From assembly GCA_004362315.1 (NCBI GenBank), contig SNWL01000003.1:744001-808000 (forward strand): a DNA stretch of 64,000 bases, written 5' to 3'. Both the position numbers and the translations under genes were made by a program. Under the pieces are notes generated by a model. That model was not told the origin of the DNA. It did not search any database and saw nothing but the letters and a program-made list of their open reading frames with translations. Origin of the DNA: Mycobacterium sp. BK086 (GTDB taxonomy: Bacteria > Actinomycetota > Actinomycetes > Mycobacteriales > Mycobacteriaceae). Shown one piece after another: positions 36,078-43,779 of this stretch (position 1 is its first letter; each line of letters starts with the position of its first letter).

Positions 36078-36929
36078 TCACTCGATGGGTTCGTCACCCA
36101 AGACCGTGGTGCGCAACATCAATCGGCCCGAGTCGTCGGCGTACTGCCCGGCGCGGTGGAGCACCCCGCGGTTGTCCCAGATGACGGTGTCCCCGACCGA
36201 CCAGGTGTGGCTGTAGACGTTGTCGGGGCCGGTGGCCTTCTGCAGTAGTTCGTCGAGAACGGCCCGGCCTTCCTCGACGTCCATGCCGACGATGTAGTCG
36301 GCGGAGGCCCCGAGCACCAGTGACTTGCGTCCGCTGCGATGCGTCCAGACCAGTGGGTTCTCGTGGGTGGGACGAGAACGCCAGCGGGCCAGGTCTTCTG
36401 GTGACGGATCGGGCGTGGTCTTGCGCTGTGAGGCCTCCAGGGAGTGCACCACACGCAGTGAATCCACGCGCTGTTTGTCGTCGTCGCTCAGCATCTCGTA
36501 TGCGGTGTAGGCGCTGGCGAAGTCGGTCTCCCCACCCTCGTCGGCCACCTGCTTGGCCGACAGGATCGTCGCCATCTGCGGGCATTCGTCGTTCATCGGC
36601 GTGCAGCCGTCGATGTGCCACAGGAACGCGGCCCGCAGGTAGTTGGCGCTGGCGTTCTTGGTCTTGTCCATGGTGATCGGGTAGATCCCGGAGACCGGGT
36701 GCCGGCCGTCCGAGGAGTAGTCCACCTCGCCGAGCCGGGAGCAGAACGCCACCTGAGCTTCCGGCGTCAGGAACAGAGCCGGGAACACCAGAACTCCGTT
36801 GTCCTCCAAGGCCTCCAGCACGGCGGCGGCCAGGGCGTTGTCGGTGCCGAGTTGGTCGCTACTCACGCCGGTCACCTCGGCGCCAACCGTGTCGGTTAGT
36901 TTGGTGATGGTCAGCAGGCTCATCGTCAT
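36078..36929 (-). CDS. TauD/TfdA-type Fe(II)/2-oxoglutarate dioxygenase
   Basis: 283-aa non-haem iron oxygenase. The 2-His-1-carboxylate triad is H105 and D107 (FLWHIDGCTP) and H258 (GVLHRAGQ), with the 2-oxoglutarate-binding Arg at 269 or 273 (GRLMLRTTV). Family length is typical. It couples 2-oxoglutarate decarboxylation to hydroxylation or elimination on an unknown substrate. It is the last gene of the operon reductase-SDR-Rieske-small protein-TauD, starting 4 bp after the small-protein stop. The sequence differs from the isonitrile-forming Rv0097-type enzyme I remember, so that role is not claimed. It converges with the CopD-CtaG gene across 172 bp in which I see no gene. Confidence 0.88.
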   Translation of the reverse strand: MTMSLLTITKLTDTVGAEVTGVSSDQLGTDNALAAAVLEALEDNGVLVFPALFLTPEAQVAFCSRLGEVDYSSDGRHPVSGIYPITMDKTKNASANYLRAAFLWHIDGCTPMNDECPQMATILSAKQVADEGGETDFASAYTAYEMLSDDDKQRVDSLRVVHSLEASQRKTTPDPSPEDLARWRSRPTHENPLVWTHRSGRKSLVLGASADYIVGMDVEEGRAVLDELLQKATGPDNVYSHTWSVGDTVIWDNRGVLHRAGQYADDSGRLMLRTTVLGDEPIE

Positions 36930-36933
36930 CCGC

Positions 36934-37269
36934 CTAGGGTCTCGGTTCGCTGATACGGGTCATCACGGCGTCGCATGCGTCGACAGGTCTGGGCTGGTGC
37001 ATGATCTCGACCGACATGGCCACCATGATCAGCGAGTAGATCAGGTACAGCAGGTTGGTCGCGTCCTGCGGCAGCTCGTCCAGCGAGAACTTGTCGCAGT
37101 ACTCGATAGCCTCTTCCAGCCGTGGGAAGAACGCGGCGTAGAACTGCTCCATCTCGGCCATCGTGCTGTTCACCCGCCGGTCCCACCGCTGCGTCTCGGT
37201 CGGCAGGCACCAAATCGGGGCGAACTCCTCGAGTTCGGCAAAGGCACTGGGCAACAACGCTTCTGACAT
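36934..37269 (-). CDS. Rieske-oxygenase-associated small helical protein, copy 1
   Basis: 111-aa protein, unrecognised family, encoded 2 bp after a Rieske oxygenase gene and 4 bp before the TauD gene. It has a WCLPTETQRWDRR motif, a helical charged centre (NSTMAEMEQFYAAFFPRLEEAIEYCDKFSLDELP) and a hydrophobic helix (TNLLYLIYSLIMVAMSVEIM). A clear paralogue lies immediately downstream of the second Rieske gene (42101-42427). WCLPTETQR, EEAI, CDKFSLD and LP.D are the most conserved blocks. The pairing suggests an accessory or small subunit of the oxygenase. It is too short for the usual beta subunit (about 160-180 aa) and has no ferredoxin cysteines. Confidence 0.8.
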   Translation of the reverse strand: MSEALLPSAFAELEEFAPIWCLPTETQRWDRRVNSTMAEMEQFYAAFFPRLEEAIEYCDKFSLDELPQDATNLLYLIYSLIMVAMSVEIMHQPRPVDACDAVMTRISEPRP

Positions 37270-37271
37270 GC

Positions 37272-38537
37272 CTACACCCCTACCCCAGTGGTTTCGCGCT
37301 GATAGTCCTCAACCCAGTCGACGACAGCCTTGTGCAGGTGCCGGACCAAGATCTCCTGATCGTTGAGCGGGAACTCGTCGATCACCCCGGTTTCCAGAGC
37401 GGCCTGAGTGCCACCCAGCATGCCCGCGTCCTGCAGGGCGAATTCCTTGAGCACGACCGACGCAACCTCGTGCTCGATGCGCTCGCGGACGGTGCGTGCC
37501 GGACTGAAGTAGGTGAAGGCTTCGAACCGGTGGGTGTTGTGCGATGTCGGCCAGTAACGATAGAGCAGGTACCAGCCGCCGTAGATCAGGATCTCGATGT
37601 TGGGGAAGATCTGGAAGTTCGAGATGCCCCACGGTTCGATGTTGCCGGGATTCAGGCCGGCAGGCAGCTCGCCGATATCCGGTGTGCGCCAAGGTCCAAC
37701 GAGACCACTCTGGGTGGCGAGCTCAATCGGATACATGTACTCGGCAGGCAGGAGCCAGCGCCGGGTTCCCGCCGTCGACACCACCCGGTGCGGCCCGTCG
37801 AGCTGGAAGTGGGCACACGTGAAGCCGGCGCCCGGAACTCGAACCTCCGGCGGCACCTGCTGCGGGTGCAAGGATGGCACGTGGTAATACTCTTGAAAGG
37901 CGTCGGCGAAGATCTTCCAGTTGCTGTTGTTGTCGGCCACCCATTCGTAGCGTTCGGTGAGCTTGTCGAACGGATAGCCGTCGAGCGCAGTCACCATGGG
38001 CCCCAGGAATTCCCGCAATGTCTGCCGGGGTTCACGGTCGAGGTTGATGAAGATGAACCCGCTCCATATGTCGCAGTGCACCGGACTGAGCCCGAAGTCG
38101 GCATGGTCGAAGTCGAAGAACTCCGACTCCTGCTGGACGAAGTTCAGTGTCCCGTCCAGGCCGTAGCGCCAGCCGTGGTACTTACAGGTGAACTGCCGGC
38201 AGTTCCCGCGGACCTCTTCGGTGGGAAAGTCGTTCCACATCAGCTTGTTTCCGCGATGGCGGCAGATGTTGTGGAAGGCCCGAATCGTCTCGTCCTTGCC
38301 TTTGACCACGATGACCGAGGCCCGGGCGACCTCGATCTCCTTGGTGAAATAGCTTCCCACCCGGGGCAGTTCCTCGACCCGGCCGATATTGAGCCAGGCC
38401 CGCTTGAAGATGGCCTCGCCTTCGAGCTTGTAGAACTCCGGCGAGGTGGAGTCCCGGAACGAGATCGGGCCGGTGCCCAGCTCGGGGTAGTGCTCGGTCC
38501 AGCTGCCCTCCGGGGGCTTGGGCCAGGTGACTGCCAT
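37272..38537 (-). CDS. Rieske non-haem iron oxygenase alpha subunit, copy 1
   Basis: 421-aa ring-hydroxylating-type oxygenase. The Rieske [2Fe-2S] ligands are C92-x-H94 (ICRHRGNK) and C118-x2-H121 (CKYHGW). The catalytic domain holds the mononuclear iron ligands D212, H219 and H224 within NWKIFADAFQEYYHVPSLH. ATG 38537 is preceded by AGGAGG with 5-nt spacing. No conventional beta subunit gene is present; the next gene is the 111-aa helical protein. Electrons probably come from the reductase at 39325-40344, in the same operon. It has a close paralogue at 42432-43697. Substrate unknown; the mix of neighbours suggests catabolism of a hydrophobic or amide/ester-bearing compound. Confidence 0.92.
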   Translation of the reverse strand: MAVTWPKPPEGSWTEHYPELGTGPISFRDSTSPEFYKLEGEAIFKRAWLNIGRVEELPRVGSYFTKEIEVARASVIVVKGKDETIRAFHNICRHRGNKLMWNDFPTEEVRGNCRQFTCKYHGWRYGLDGTLNFVQQESEFFDFDHADFGLSPVHCDIWSGFIFINLDREPRQTLREFLGPMVTALDGYPFDKLTERYEWVADNNSNWKIFADAFQEYYHVPSLHPQQVPPEVRVPGAGFTCAHFQLDGPHRVVSTAGTRRWLLPAEYMYPIELATQSGLVGPWRTPDIGELPAGLNPGNIEPWGISNFQIFPNIEILIYGGWYLLYRYWPTSHNTHRFEAFTYFSPARTVRERIEHEVASVVLKEFALQDAGMLGGTQAALETGVIDEFPLNDQEILVRHLHKAVVDWVEDYQRETTGVGV

Positions 38538-38564
38538 GGGAACCTCCTGCTGATGTGGAGCTGA

Positions 38565-39308
38565 CTAGATGACTGAGCCGCCGTTGACGCCGATGACCTG
38601 ACCTGTGATGAAACCGGCCTCGTTGGAGGTGAGGAAGCCGACGGCAGCGGCGATATCGTCGCCGGTACCCAAGTGCCCCACCGGGATATGGCTGGCGATC
38701 GTTTCGTTGGGCGGCAGGATTCCGGCAGCCTGCTGCTCGTGCTGCATGGGCGTTTCGATACCCGATGGCGGAATGTTGTTGACCGTGATGCCCCGCGCGG
38801 CGTACTCACGGGCCAGCGATTTGGTCAGGCTCAACACCCCGCCCTTGGCCGCGGCATAGTGCGCCATCACCGGCGAACCGCGCTGGGCACTCGACGAGGA
38901 GATCATCACGATGCGGCCCCAGCCCGCGGCCACCATGTCGGGCAGCGCCAGCTGGCAGGCGTGAAACGTCCCGGTCAGGTTGACGGCGATCACCCTGTCC
39001 CACGCCTCGATGGTCAGTTCGTCGAACGGCGAATAGCCGAACAGTCCGGCGCTGGTGACGAGGATCGTCGTCGGCCCGAGCTCGGAACGGACCTTGGCGA
39101 AAGCGTCCTCCATCGCCGGCCGGTCGGTCACGTCGGCGCCGACCCCGATCGCCGTCGCCCCCTCGGCACGCAGGTCGTCGGCGACCCGTTGGGCCGCAGC
39201 CTCATTGAGGTCGAGGACGGCGACCTGATGGCCCCGGCGGCCCAGCTCGTGGCACGTCGCCTCACCCATACCGGATCCGCCGCCGGTCACCACCGCCACC
39301 CGACCCAT
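38565..39308 (-). CDS. Short-chain dehydrogenase/reductase
   Basis: 247-aa classical SDR. The cofactor motif is VVTGGGSGMGEATCHELG, the acidic residue after beta2 is in VLDLNE (NAD preference), the structural motif is VTSAGLFGYSP, and the catalytic Ser-Tyr-Lys is in MISSSSAQRG ... AHYAAAKGGVLSL. The C-terminal VGFLTSNEAGFITGQVIGVNGGSVI is typical. ATG 39308 follows GGGAG by 7 nt; ATG 39332, overlapping the reductase stop, would add eight residues. Same operon as the Rieske system; probably oxidises the alcohol or diol product. Confidence 0.9.
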   Translation of the reverse strand: MGRVAVVTGGGSGMGEATCHELGRRGHQVAVLDLNEAAAQRVADDLRAEGATAIGVGADVTDRPAMEDAFAKVRSELGPTTILVTSAGLFGYSPFDELTIEAWDRVIAVNLTGTFHACQLALPDMVAAGWGRIVMISSSSAQRGSPVMAHYAAAKGGVLSLTKSLAREYAARGITVNNIPPSGIETPMQHEQQAAGILPPNETIASHIPVGHLGTGDDIAAAVGFLTSNEAGFITGQVIGVNGGSVI

Positions 39309-39324
39309 CGCCGACTCCCGCCTG

Positions 39325-40344
39325 CTACTCATAGATGATCCGAACGGTCTTGGTGGTGGGCAGCGCCTGGCAGGTCAGCACCAGGCCGTCGGCCACTTCG
39401 TCGTCGGTGAGCGCATTGTTGTTGAGCATGCGCGCCGCGCCGTCGGTCAGCTGCGCGATACACGTTCCGCACGAGCCGGTTTCGCAGGACGAGGGCGCCT
39501 TCAGGCCGGCCATCCGGGCCGTCTGCAACAACGTGTTGCCGGCCCGGTACTGCGTTGTGGTGGTCCGCCGGTCGAGTTCGATGATCACCTCTTCGGTGAC
39601 CTCCGCCCCGGTGGGCACCGGATCGGGTGTGACGGCCACGAACCGCTCGAGGTGCACCCGGTCGGACGGCACTGCGGACTGGTGGAGAGTGGCCTGCACG
39701 GCGTCCATGAATGGTGTTGGGCCGCAAACGAAATACTCGGCGTTCCCGCCGGCGAGGAACTGCTCGAGGGTCTCGGCGGTGACCACACCACGATCGCTGT
39801 CGAGGTGATGGTGCACCGTGACACGATCGCCGTAGTCCTCGACCAGCCGGCGCAACGGCTCGTCGAAGATCACCGAATCCGCGCTGCGGTTGGCATAGAA
39901 CAGCCGAACCCGCCGCGGAGTGCTGGCCAGCGCCGTGCGGATCAGCGAGAACACCGGCGTGATGCCACTGCCACCCGCGAATGCCACGATGTCGCGTCCC
40001 GACGAGTCCAACACGAATCGGCCTTGCGGCGCTTCGGCGTGGATCTCGGCCCCGGCGACGACAGTGTCGTTGATCCAGTTCGACACCACCCCGCCCGGGT
40101 CGCGCTTGACGGTGATCCGGAGGGGTTCGGCCAGCACCGGCGACGACGACATCGAATAGCAGCGCCGGTGCTCGACGCCCGCGACCGTCACCCGCAACGT
40201 CAGGTACTGGCCGGCCGCGTAGCGGAAGCGATCCTGATGGTCCGAAGGCACGTCGAAGGCCAGCGAGACACAATCGGCGGTCTCGGACTGCACATCGGAA
40301 ATCCGGAGCCGGACGACTCCGTCGGTGCTGTTTGTCGTTCCCAT
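39325..40344 (-). CDS. Oxygenase reductase: FAD/NAD(P)H domains plus C-terminal 2Fe-2S ferredoxin
   Basis: 339-aa phenol/phenylacetyl-CoA-hydroxylase-type reductase. The flavin domain has RCYSMSSSP (FAD) and the nucleotide domain has AFAGGSGITPVFSLIRTAL and YFVCGPTPFMDAV. The C-terminal plant-type ferredoxin has Cys in SSCETGSCGTCIAQL plus LTCQ. Such class IB reductases feed electrons from NAD(P)H directly to a Rieske oxygenase. ATG 40344 is used; in-frame codons upstream run into the operator region. It is the first gene of the operon that continues to TauD. Two 20-bp palindromic repeats lie 11-50 bp upstream. Confidence 0.93.
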   Translation of the reverse strand: MGTTNSTDGVVRLRISDVQSETADCVSLAFDVPSDHQDRFRYAAGQYLTLRVTVAGVEHRRCYSMSSSPVLAEPLRITVKRDPGGVVSNWINDTVVAGAEIHAEAPQGRFVLDSSGRDIVAFAGGSGITPVFSLIRTALASTPRRVRLFYANRSADSVIFDEPLRRLVEDYGDRVTVHHHLDSDRGVVTAETLEQFLAGGNAEYFVCGPTPFMDAVQATLHQSAVPSDRVHLERFVAVTPDPVPTGAEVTEEVIIELDRRTTTTQYRAGNTLLQTARMAGLKAPSSCETGSCGTCIAQLTDGAARMLNNNALTDDEVADGLVLTCQALPTTKTVRIIYE

Positions 40345-40354
40345 CGCGGGCAAC

Positions 40355-40394
40355 AATATCAAGTACTTGTCATTAGTATCAAGCACTTGCCATA
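40355..40394. promoter_or_regulatory. Two tandem MarR-type operators before the reductase operon
   Basis: Site 1 (40355-40374) is centred on the perfect palindrome CAAGTACTTG. Site 2 (40375-40394) is centred on CAAGCACTTG exactly 20 bp away, two helical turns. Both are preceded by ATAT or GTAT and followed by TCAT or CCAT. A third copy, 18 of 20 identical to site 1, lies before the second Rieske operon. The MarR gene ends 5 bp to the right. Confidence 0.65.
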
Positions 40395-40398
40395 TTTG

Positions 40399-40857
40399 TC
40401 AGTCGGCGTCCGGGTGCAGGGTGAACGAGACCTCCCCGTGGCCCTGTACAACGATCCGGATCAGCAACTCGGCCAACGTCTTTCGCTCCTCGGCGGTCAG
40501 CACCGAGAACAGCTCGTCGTGGGCGATCACGGCGTCGGCATTGGCCGCGACGACCGTGCGCCGGCCCTTTTCGGTGAGGTAGGCGCGCTGGATGCGGCCG
40601 TGTTCCGGGTCGGGTTTGCGTTCGATGAGGCCGTTTTTCTCCAGCGTGGCCAACGCCAGTTGCGCACCCTGCGGGCTGATCAGCAACCGGCGGCCCAGCT
40701 CGGCTCCGGACAATCCGGGTTCATCGGCGAGCTGGCGCAGCAGACCGGTCTGGGCACTGGTCACACCGTGCTTGCTCATCGCCTCGTTGACCGTATGTCC
40801 GGAGTAGTGAAAAGCCTGCTTGAGCAGCCAGAGGAGGTTCTCGTGCCCGTTCTTCAT
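40399..40857 (-). CDS. MarR family transcriptional regulator
   Basis: 152-aa winged-helix regulator. The DNA-binding core is TSAQTGLLRQLADEPGLSGAELGRRLLISPQGAQLALATLEKNGLIERKPDPEHGRIQRAYLTEKG, with the wing DPEHGRIQRAYLT. N- and C-terminal helices form the dimer. ATG 40857 overlaps the amidohydrolase stop (ATGA). It is the last gene of the operon Rieske 2-small protein-amidohydrolase-MarR and lies next to the promoter of the divided reductase operon. The three CAAGnACTTG-type palindromes before both operons are its likely targets, which makes the cluster self-regulated. Confidence 0.92.
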   Translation of the reverse strand: MKNGHENLLWLLKQAFHYSGHTVNEAMSKHGVTSAQTGLLRQLADEPGLSGAELGRRLLISPQGAQLALATLEKNGLIERKPDPEHGRIQRAYLTEKGRRTVVAANADAVIAHDELFSVLTAEERKTLAELLIRIVVQGHGEVSFTLHPDAD

Positions 40858-42104
40858 ACCGCTGCCGCCTGTTTGTAGATCTCGCCGCCCTTCATGACGA
40901 ATCGCACGTCCAGGGTCGTCGTGATGTCCGTGGAGGGATCTCCGGGTACGGCGATGATATCGGCAAGGAAGCCCGGAGCCAGGCGCCCGAGATCGTCGGC
41001 TTCGTCGATCAGGTCGGCACTGGTGATCGTGGCGGCGCGCAGCGCTTGCATCGGAGTCATGCCCCGATCCACCAGCGCGCAGATCTCCTTGGCCTGCTGG
41101 CCGTGCGGGATCGCCGGGGCGTCGCTGCCGCACGCGATCTTCACCCCCGCCGCGATCGCCTTGGGCAGCATGGCCTTGGCCTTGGGGAACACCTCTTCGG
41201 CCTTGCGGCGCAGTTCCGGAGCGATCCGGTCGACGGCCATCGCCTCGGTCAGATAGGTGGTGGAGACCAGGAAGGTGCCGTGGTCGACCATCATCTGAAT
41301 GGTCTCGTCGGAGGCTAGGAAGCCGTGTTCGATGCAGTCGATACCGGCGCGGATGCAGGCCTGGATCGCGCTGTCCCCCACCGCATGTGCGGCAACACGA
41401 AGACCGGCCCGGTGGGCCTCGTCGGCGATCGCAACGAACTCGGCGTCGGAGAACTGTTGCGAACCCGGCGAGGTGCTGTGCGACATCACGCCACCGGACG
41501 CCGACACCTTGATCAGCTTGGCGCCGTGCCGGATCTGATACCGCACACAGGCCTGCACATCGGGCACCCCGTTGGCGATGCCCTCGGCCACGCTCAGCGG
41601 CATGATGCCCGGCGCCAGGCGCTGGAACACCGTCGGATCCAGATGTCCGCCATAGGGTGTCACCGCATGCCCGGCCGGATAGATCCGCGGCCCGATGTGC
41701 CAGCCCGCCTCGATCGCGCGTTGCAGCGCGACGTCGAGGAGATAGCCGCCGGTCTTGACCATCAGGCCGAGGTTGCGGACCGTGGTGAACCCGGCCTCCA
41801 GCGTGGTGCGCGCGTTCACTGCTCCCCGCAGCGTCCGGTAGGCGGGATCGTCCTGCACCCCGTGCATGGGGCTGGGTAGCCCGTCGGGGCCGCCCGGTCC
41901 GCCGATGAGCAGGTTGAGTTCCATGTCCATCAGGCCCGGCAGCAGAGTGACGTCGCCGAGATCGATGAAAGTAGCCGAATCCGGCAGTGGTTCAGCCGGA
42001 TTCACCGCGGTGATGCGGTCCCCGTCGACGACGACCACCGCGGGCGACCGGACCTGTCCGGCCTCGATATCGGCCCAGCGTGCGGCCTTCAGAACAACGG
42101 TCAT
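40854..42104 (-). CDS. Amidohydrolase superfamily protein lacking the HxH metal motif
   Basis: 416-aa TIM-barrel protein close to imidazolonepropionase-like/prolidase-type amidohydrolases. Four of the usual metal/catalytic ligands are recognisable: K199 (KLIKVSASGG), H240 (RVAAHAVGD), H260 (CIEHGFL) and D328 (CGSDAPAIP). The first strand, normally PGLIDxHxH, reads LLPGLMDMELNLL, so E62 and N64 stand in place of the two histidines. The protein is otherwise full length, so this may be an altered-metal or mononuclear enzyme rather than a decayed one. ATG 42104 overlaps the small-protein stop. It probably cleaves an amide or lactam linked to the oxygenase pathway (inference). Confidence 0.88.
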   Translation of the reverse strand: MTVVLKAARWADIEAGQVRSPAVVVVDGDRITAVNPAEPLPDSATFIDLGDVTLLPGLMDMELNLLIGGPGGPDGLPSPMHGVQDDPAYRTLRGAVNARTTLEAGFTTVRNLGLMVKTGGYLLDVALQRAIEAGWHIGPRIYPAGHAVTPYGGHLDPTVFQRLAPGIMPLSVAEGIANGVPDVQACVRYQIRHGAKLIKVSASGGVMSHSTSPGSQQFSDAEFVAIADEAHRAGLRVAAHAVGDSAIQACIRAGIDCIEHGFLASDETIQMMVDHGTFLVSTTYLTEAMAVDRIAPELRRKAEEVFPKAKAMLPKAIAAGVKIACGSDAPAIPHGQQAKEICALVDRGMTPMQALRAATITSADLIDEADDLGRLAPGFLADIIAVPGDPSTDITTTLDVRFVMKGGEIYKQAAAV

Positions 42105-42427
42105 GGCACCGGTTCGGAGACGCAGTCGAGGCTGACGGAGCCGGTGTCGGGAACCTTCGGCTGTTTCCAGCACTCCACCGGGAACGACACGATGATCATC
42201 GAGTACAGCAGCCGCATCAGGTTCAGCACGTCCTCGGGCAGGTCGTCCAGAGAGAACTTGTCGCAGAACGCGATTGCCTCTTCGGCACGTGGGGTGATGG
42301 CGTCGTAGAACGCTTGCATCTCGGTCATCGTGCTGGCCAGCCGTTTGTCATAGCGCTGCGTCTCGGTGGGCAGGCACCAGTCGGTGAACTCTTCGAGATC
42401 GGCGAATTCCGTTGGCAACATGGGCAT
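42101..42427 (-). CDS. Rieske-oxygenase-associated small helical protein, copy 2
   Basis: 108-aa paralogue of the protein at 36934-37269, again directly after a Rieske alpha gene (4-bp gap). Shared blocks are LEEF, WCLPTETQR, STM.EM..FY, PR.EEAI, CDKFSLD.LP.D and a hydrophobic helix (LMRLLYSMIIVSFPVECW). No known domain, cofactor motif or signal peptide recognised. Its stop overlaps the amidohydrolase ATG. Conservation of the gene pair after duplication supports a physical or functional link to the oxygenase. Confidence 0.8.
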   Translation of the reverse strand: MPMLPTEFADLEEFTDWCLPTETQRYDKRLASTMTEMQAFYDAITPRAEEAIAFCDKFSLDDLPEDVLNLMRLLYSMIIVSFPVECWKQPKVPDTGSVSLDCVSEPVP

Positions 42428-42431
42428 CGGG

Positions 42432-43697
42432 TCACACCCCGGCTTTCTTGCTCTGGTAATCCTCGACCCAGTTCGCGGTCTCCTTGTGCAGGTGGCGCAA
42501 CAGCACCTCCTGGTCGTTGAGCGGGAACCGGTCGACGTAGCCCGACTCCACCATCATCTGGGTGGCCTCCAGGGTGTTGGCGTCCTGCAGGCCGTATTCC
42601 TTGAACGACGCCGCCGCCAGTTCCTGCGCGATGCGTTCGCGGGGAGTGCGGGGCGGCGGGAAGTACGCCGACCCCTCGAAGATGTGGGTGTTATGCGAGG
42701 TCGGCCAATAGTGGTAGGTCAGGTACCACCCCATACCCCAGATCAGGATGACGAAGTTAGGGAAGAGCTGAAACGAGTCCAGCCCCCACGGCTCACACTT
42801 GGCGGGGTTGAGCCCTATGGGCATCTCGCCGAGGTCGGGTCCGTCCCAGGGGCCGAAAAGTCCACTGCGGCAGATGTCTTCGATCGGCTTGCGCATCTCG
42901 GCGTCCATCTCCCAGACCCGCACACCTGAGGTGCTGACCAGCCGGTGCGGCCCGTCGAGCTGGTAGTGCGGCGCCTCGAACCCGGCTTCCGCCGCGGCCT
43001 TCGAATACTTGGTCGGCGACTGGTTCGCGTGCAAAACCGGTGCGTGATAGAACTCCTGGAACGCATCCAGGTACAGCTTCCAGTTCGCTTTGACCTCGGA
43101 GCGGTAATACCAGCGTTGAGTCAGTTCGCCGAACGGATACCCCTCCAGGCCGGTGACCATCGGTCCGAGGAACTCGCGCAGCGACTGCTCGGGTTCGGGA
43201 GCGAAGTTGACGAAGATGAAGCCTTCCCAGACGTCGCAATGCACCGGGACCAACCCGTAGCGGTTCTTGTCCAGGTCGAAGAACTCCTCCTCCTGCTGGA
43301 CGAAGGTGAGGTTGCCGTCCAGGTCATAGCGCCAGGCGTGGTACTTGCACACGAATTGACGGCAGGTTCCTGAGCTTTCGGCCCGCGGATCGTCGTCCCA
43401 GACCAGCTTGTTGCCGCGGTGCCTGCAGATGTTGTGGAAGGCGTTCACCTTGCCGTCGCGGTTGCGCACCACGATGATCGAGGTGTTGACGACCTTGAGT
43501 TCCTTGGTGAAGTAGTTCCCGGTACGCGGAATCTGTTCCACCCGGCCGACATTCAGCCAGGCCCGCTTGAAGACCGCATTGCGTTCCAGTTCGTAGAATT
43601 CCGGGCTGATGGAATCCTCGTAGGAGACCGGCGCGGTACCCAGTTCGGGGTAGTGCTCGGTCCAACTGCCTTCGGCCGGCTTGGGGAAGCGAGGCAA
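42432..43697 (-). CDS. Rieske non-haem iron oxygenase alpha subunit, copy 2
   Basis: 421-aa paralogue of the protein at 37272-38537, same length. The Rieske ligands are C91-x-H93 and C117-x2-H120 (CRHRGNK, CKYHAW); the iron ligands are D211, H218 and H223 in NWKLYLDAFQEFYHAPVLH. Both share the N-terminal GSWTEHYPELGT and the C-terminal RERI.....FPLNDQE.L.RHLHK..WVEDYQ. The start is TTG 43697 with AAGGAG 6 nt upstream. It is first in the operon with small protein 2, amidohydrolase and MarR. A MarR-type palindrome lies 51-70 bp upstream. Divergence around the substrate pocket suggests a second substrate or a sequential step. Confidence 0.92.
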   Translation of the reverse strand: MPRFPKPAEGSWTEHYPELGTAPVSYEDSISPEFYELERNAVFKRAWLNVGRVEQIPRTGNYFTKELKVVNTSIIVVRNRDGKVNAFHNICRHRGNKLVWDDDPRAESSGTCRQFVCKYHAWRYDLDGNLTFVQQEEEFFDLDKNRYGLVPVHCDVWEGFIFVNFAPEPEQSLREFLGPMVTGLEGYPFGELTQRWYYRSEVKANWKLYLDAFQEFYHAPVLHANQSPTKYSKAAAEAGFEAPHYQLDGPHRLVSTSGVRVWEMDAEMRKPIEDICRSGLFGPWDGPDLGEMPIGLNPAKCEPWGLDSFQLFPNFVILIWGMGWYLTYHYWPTSHNTHIFEGSAYFPPPRTPRERIAQELAAASFKEYGLQDANTLEATQMMVESGYVDRFPLNDQEVLLRHLHKETANWVEDYQSKKAGV

Positions 43698-43747
43698 CGT
43701 CTGCTCCTTCGACTCGTAGACGATCGACGGTAAGGCTGCCCCAGCAG

Positions 43748-43767
43748 AATAACAAGTAGTTGATATT
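43748..43767. promoter_or_regulatory. MarR-type operator before the second Rieske operon
   Basis: Read on the minus strand the site is AATATCAACTACTTGTTATT; it matches 18 of 20 bases of site 1 at 40355-40374. It is 51 bp upstream of TTG 43697, a promoter position. Confidence 0.65.
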
Positions 43768-43779
43768 GCCCGGCCGTAA

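Noticed and set aside
36078..36929. TauD-type enzyme as part of a diisonitrile copper chelator pathway
   Set aside because: Although copper genes are near, no NRPS, acyl carrier protein or acyl-ACP ligase is encoded, and the operon is clearly tied to Rieske genes.
36934..37269. Small protein as a classical Rieske beta subunit or ferredoxin
   Set aside because: Too short for the NTF2-like beta subunit, mostly helical, and without Cys-x-His or Cys-x4-Cys cluster motifs.
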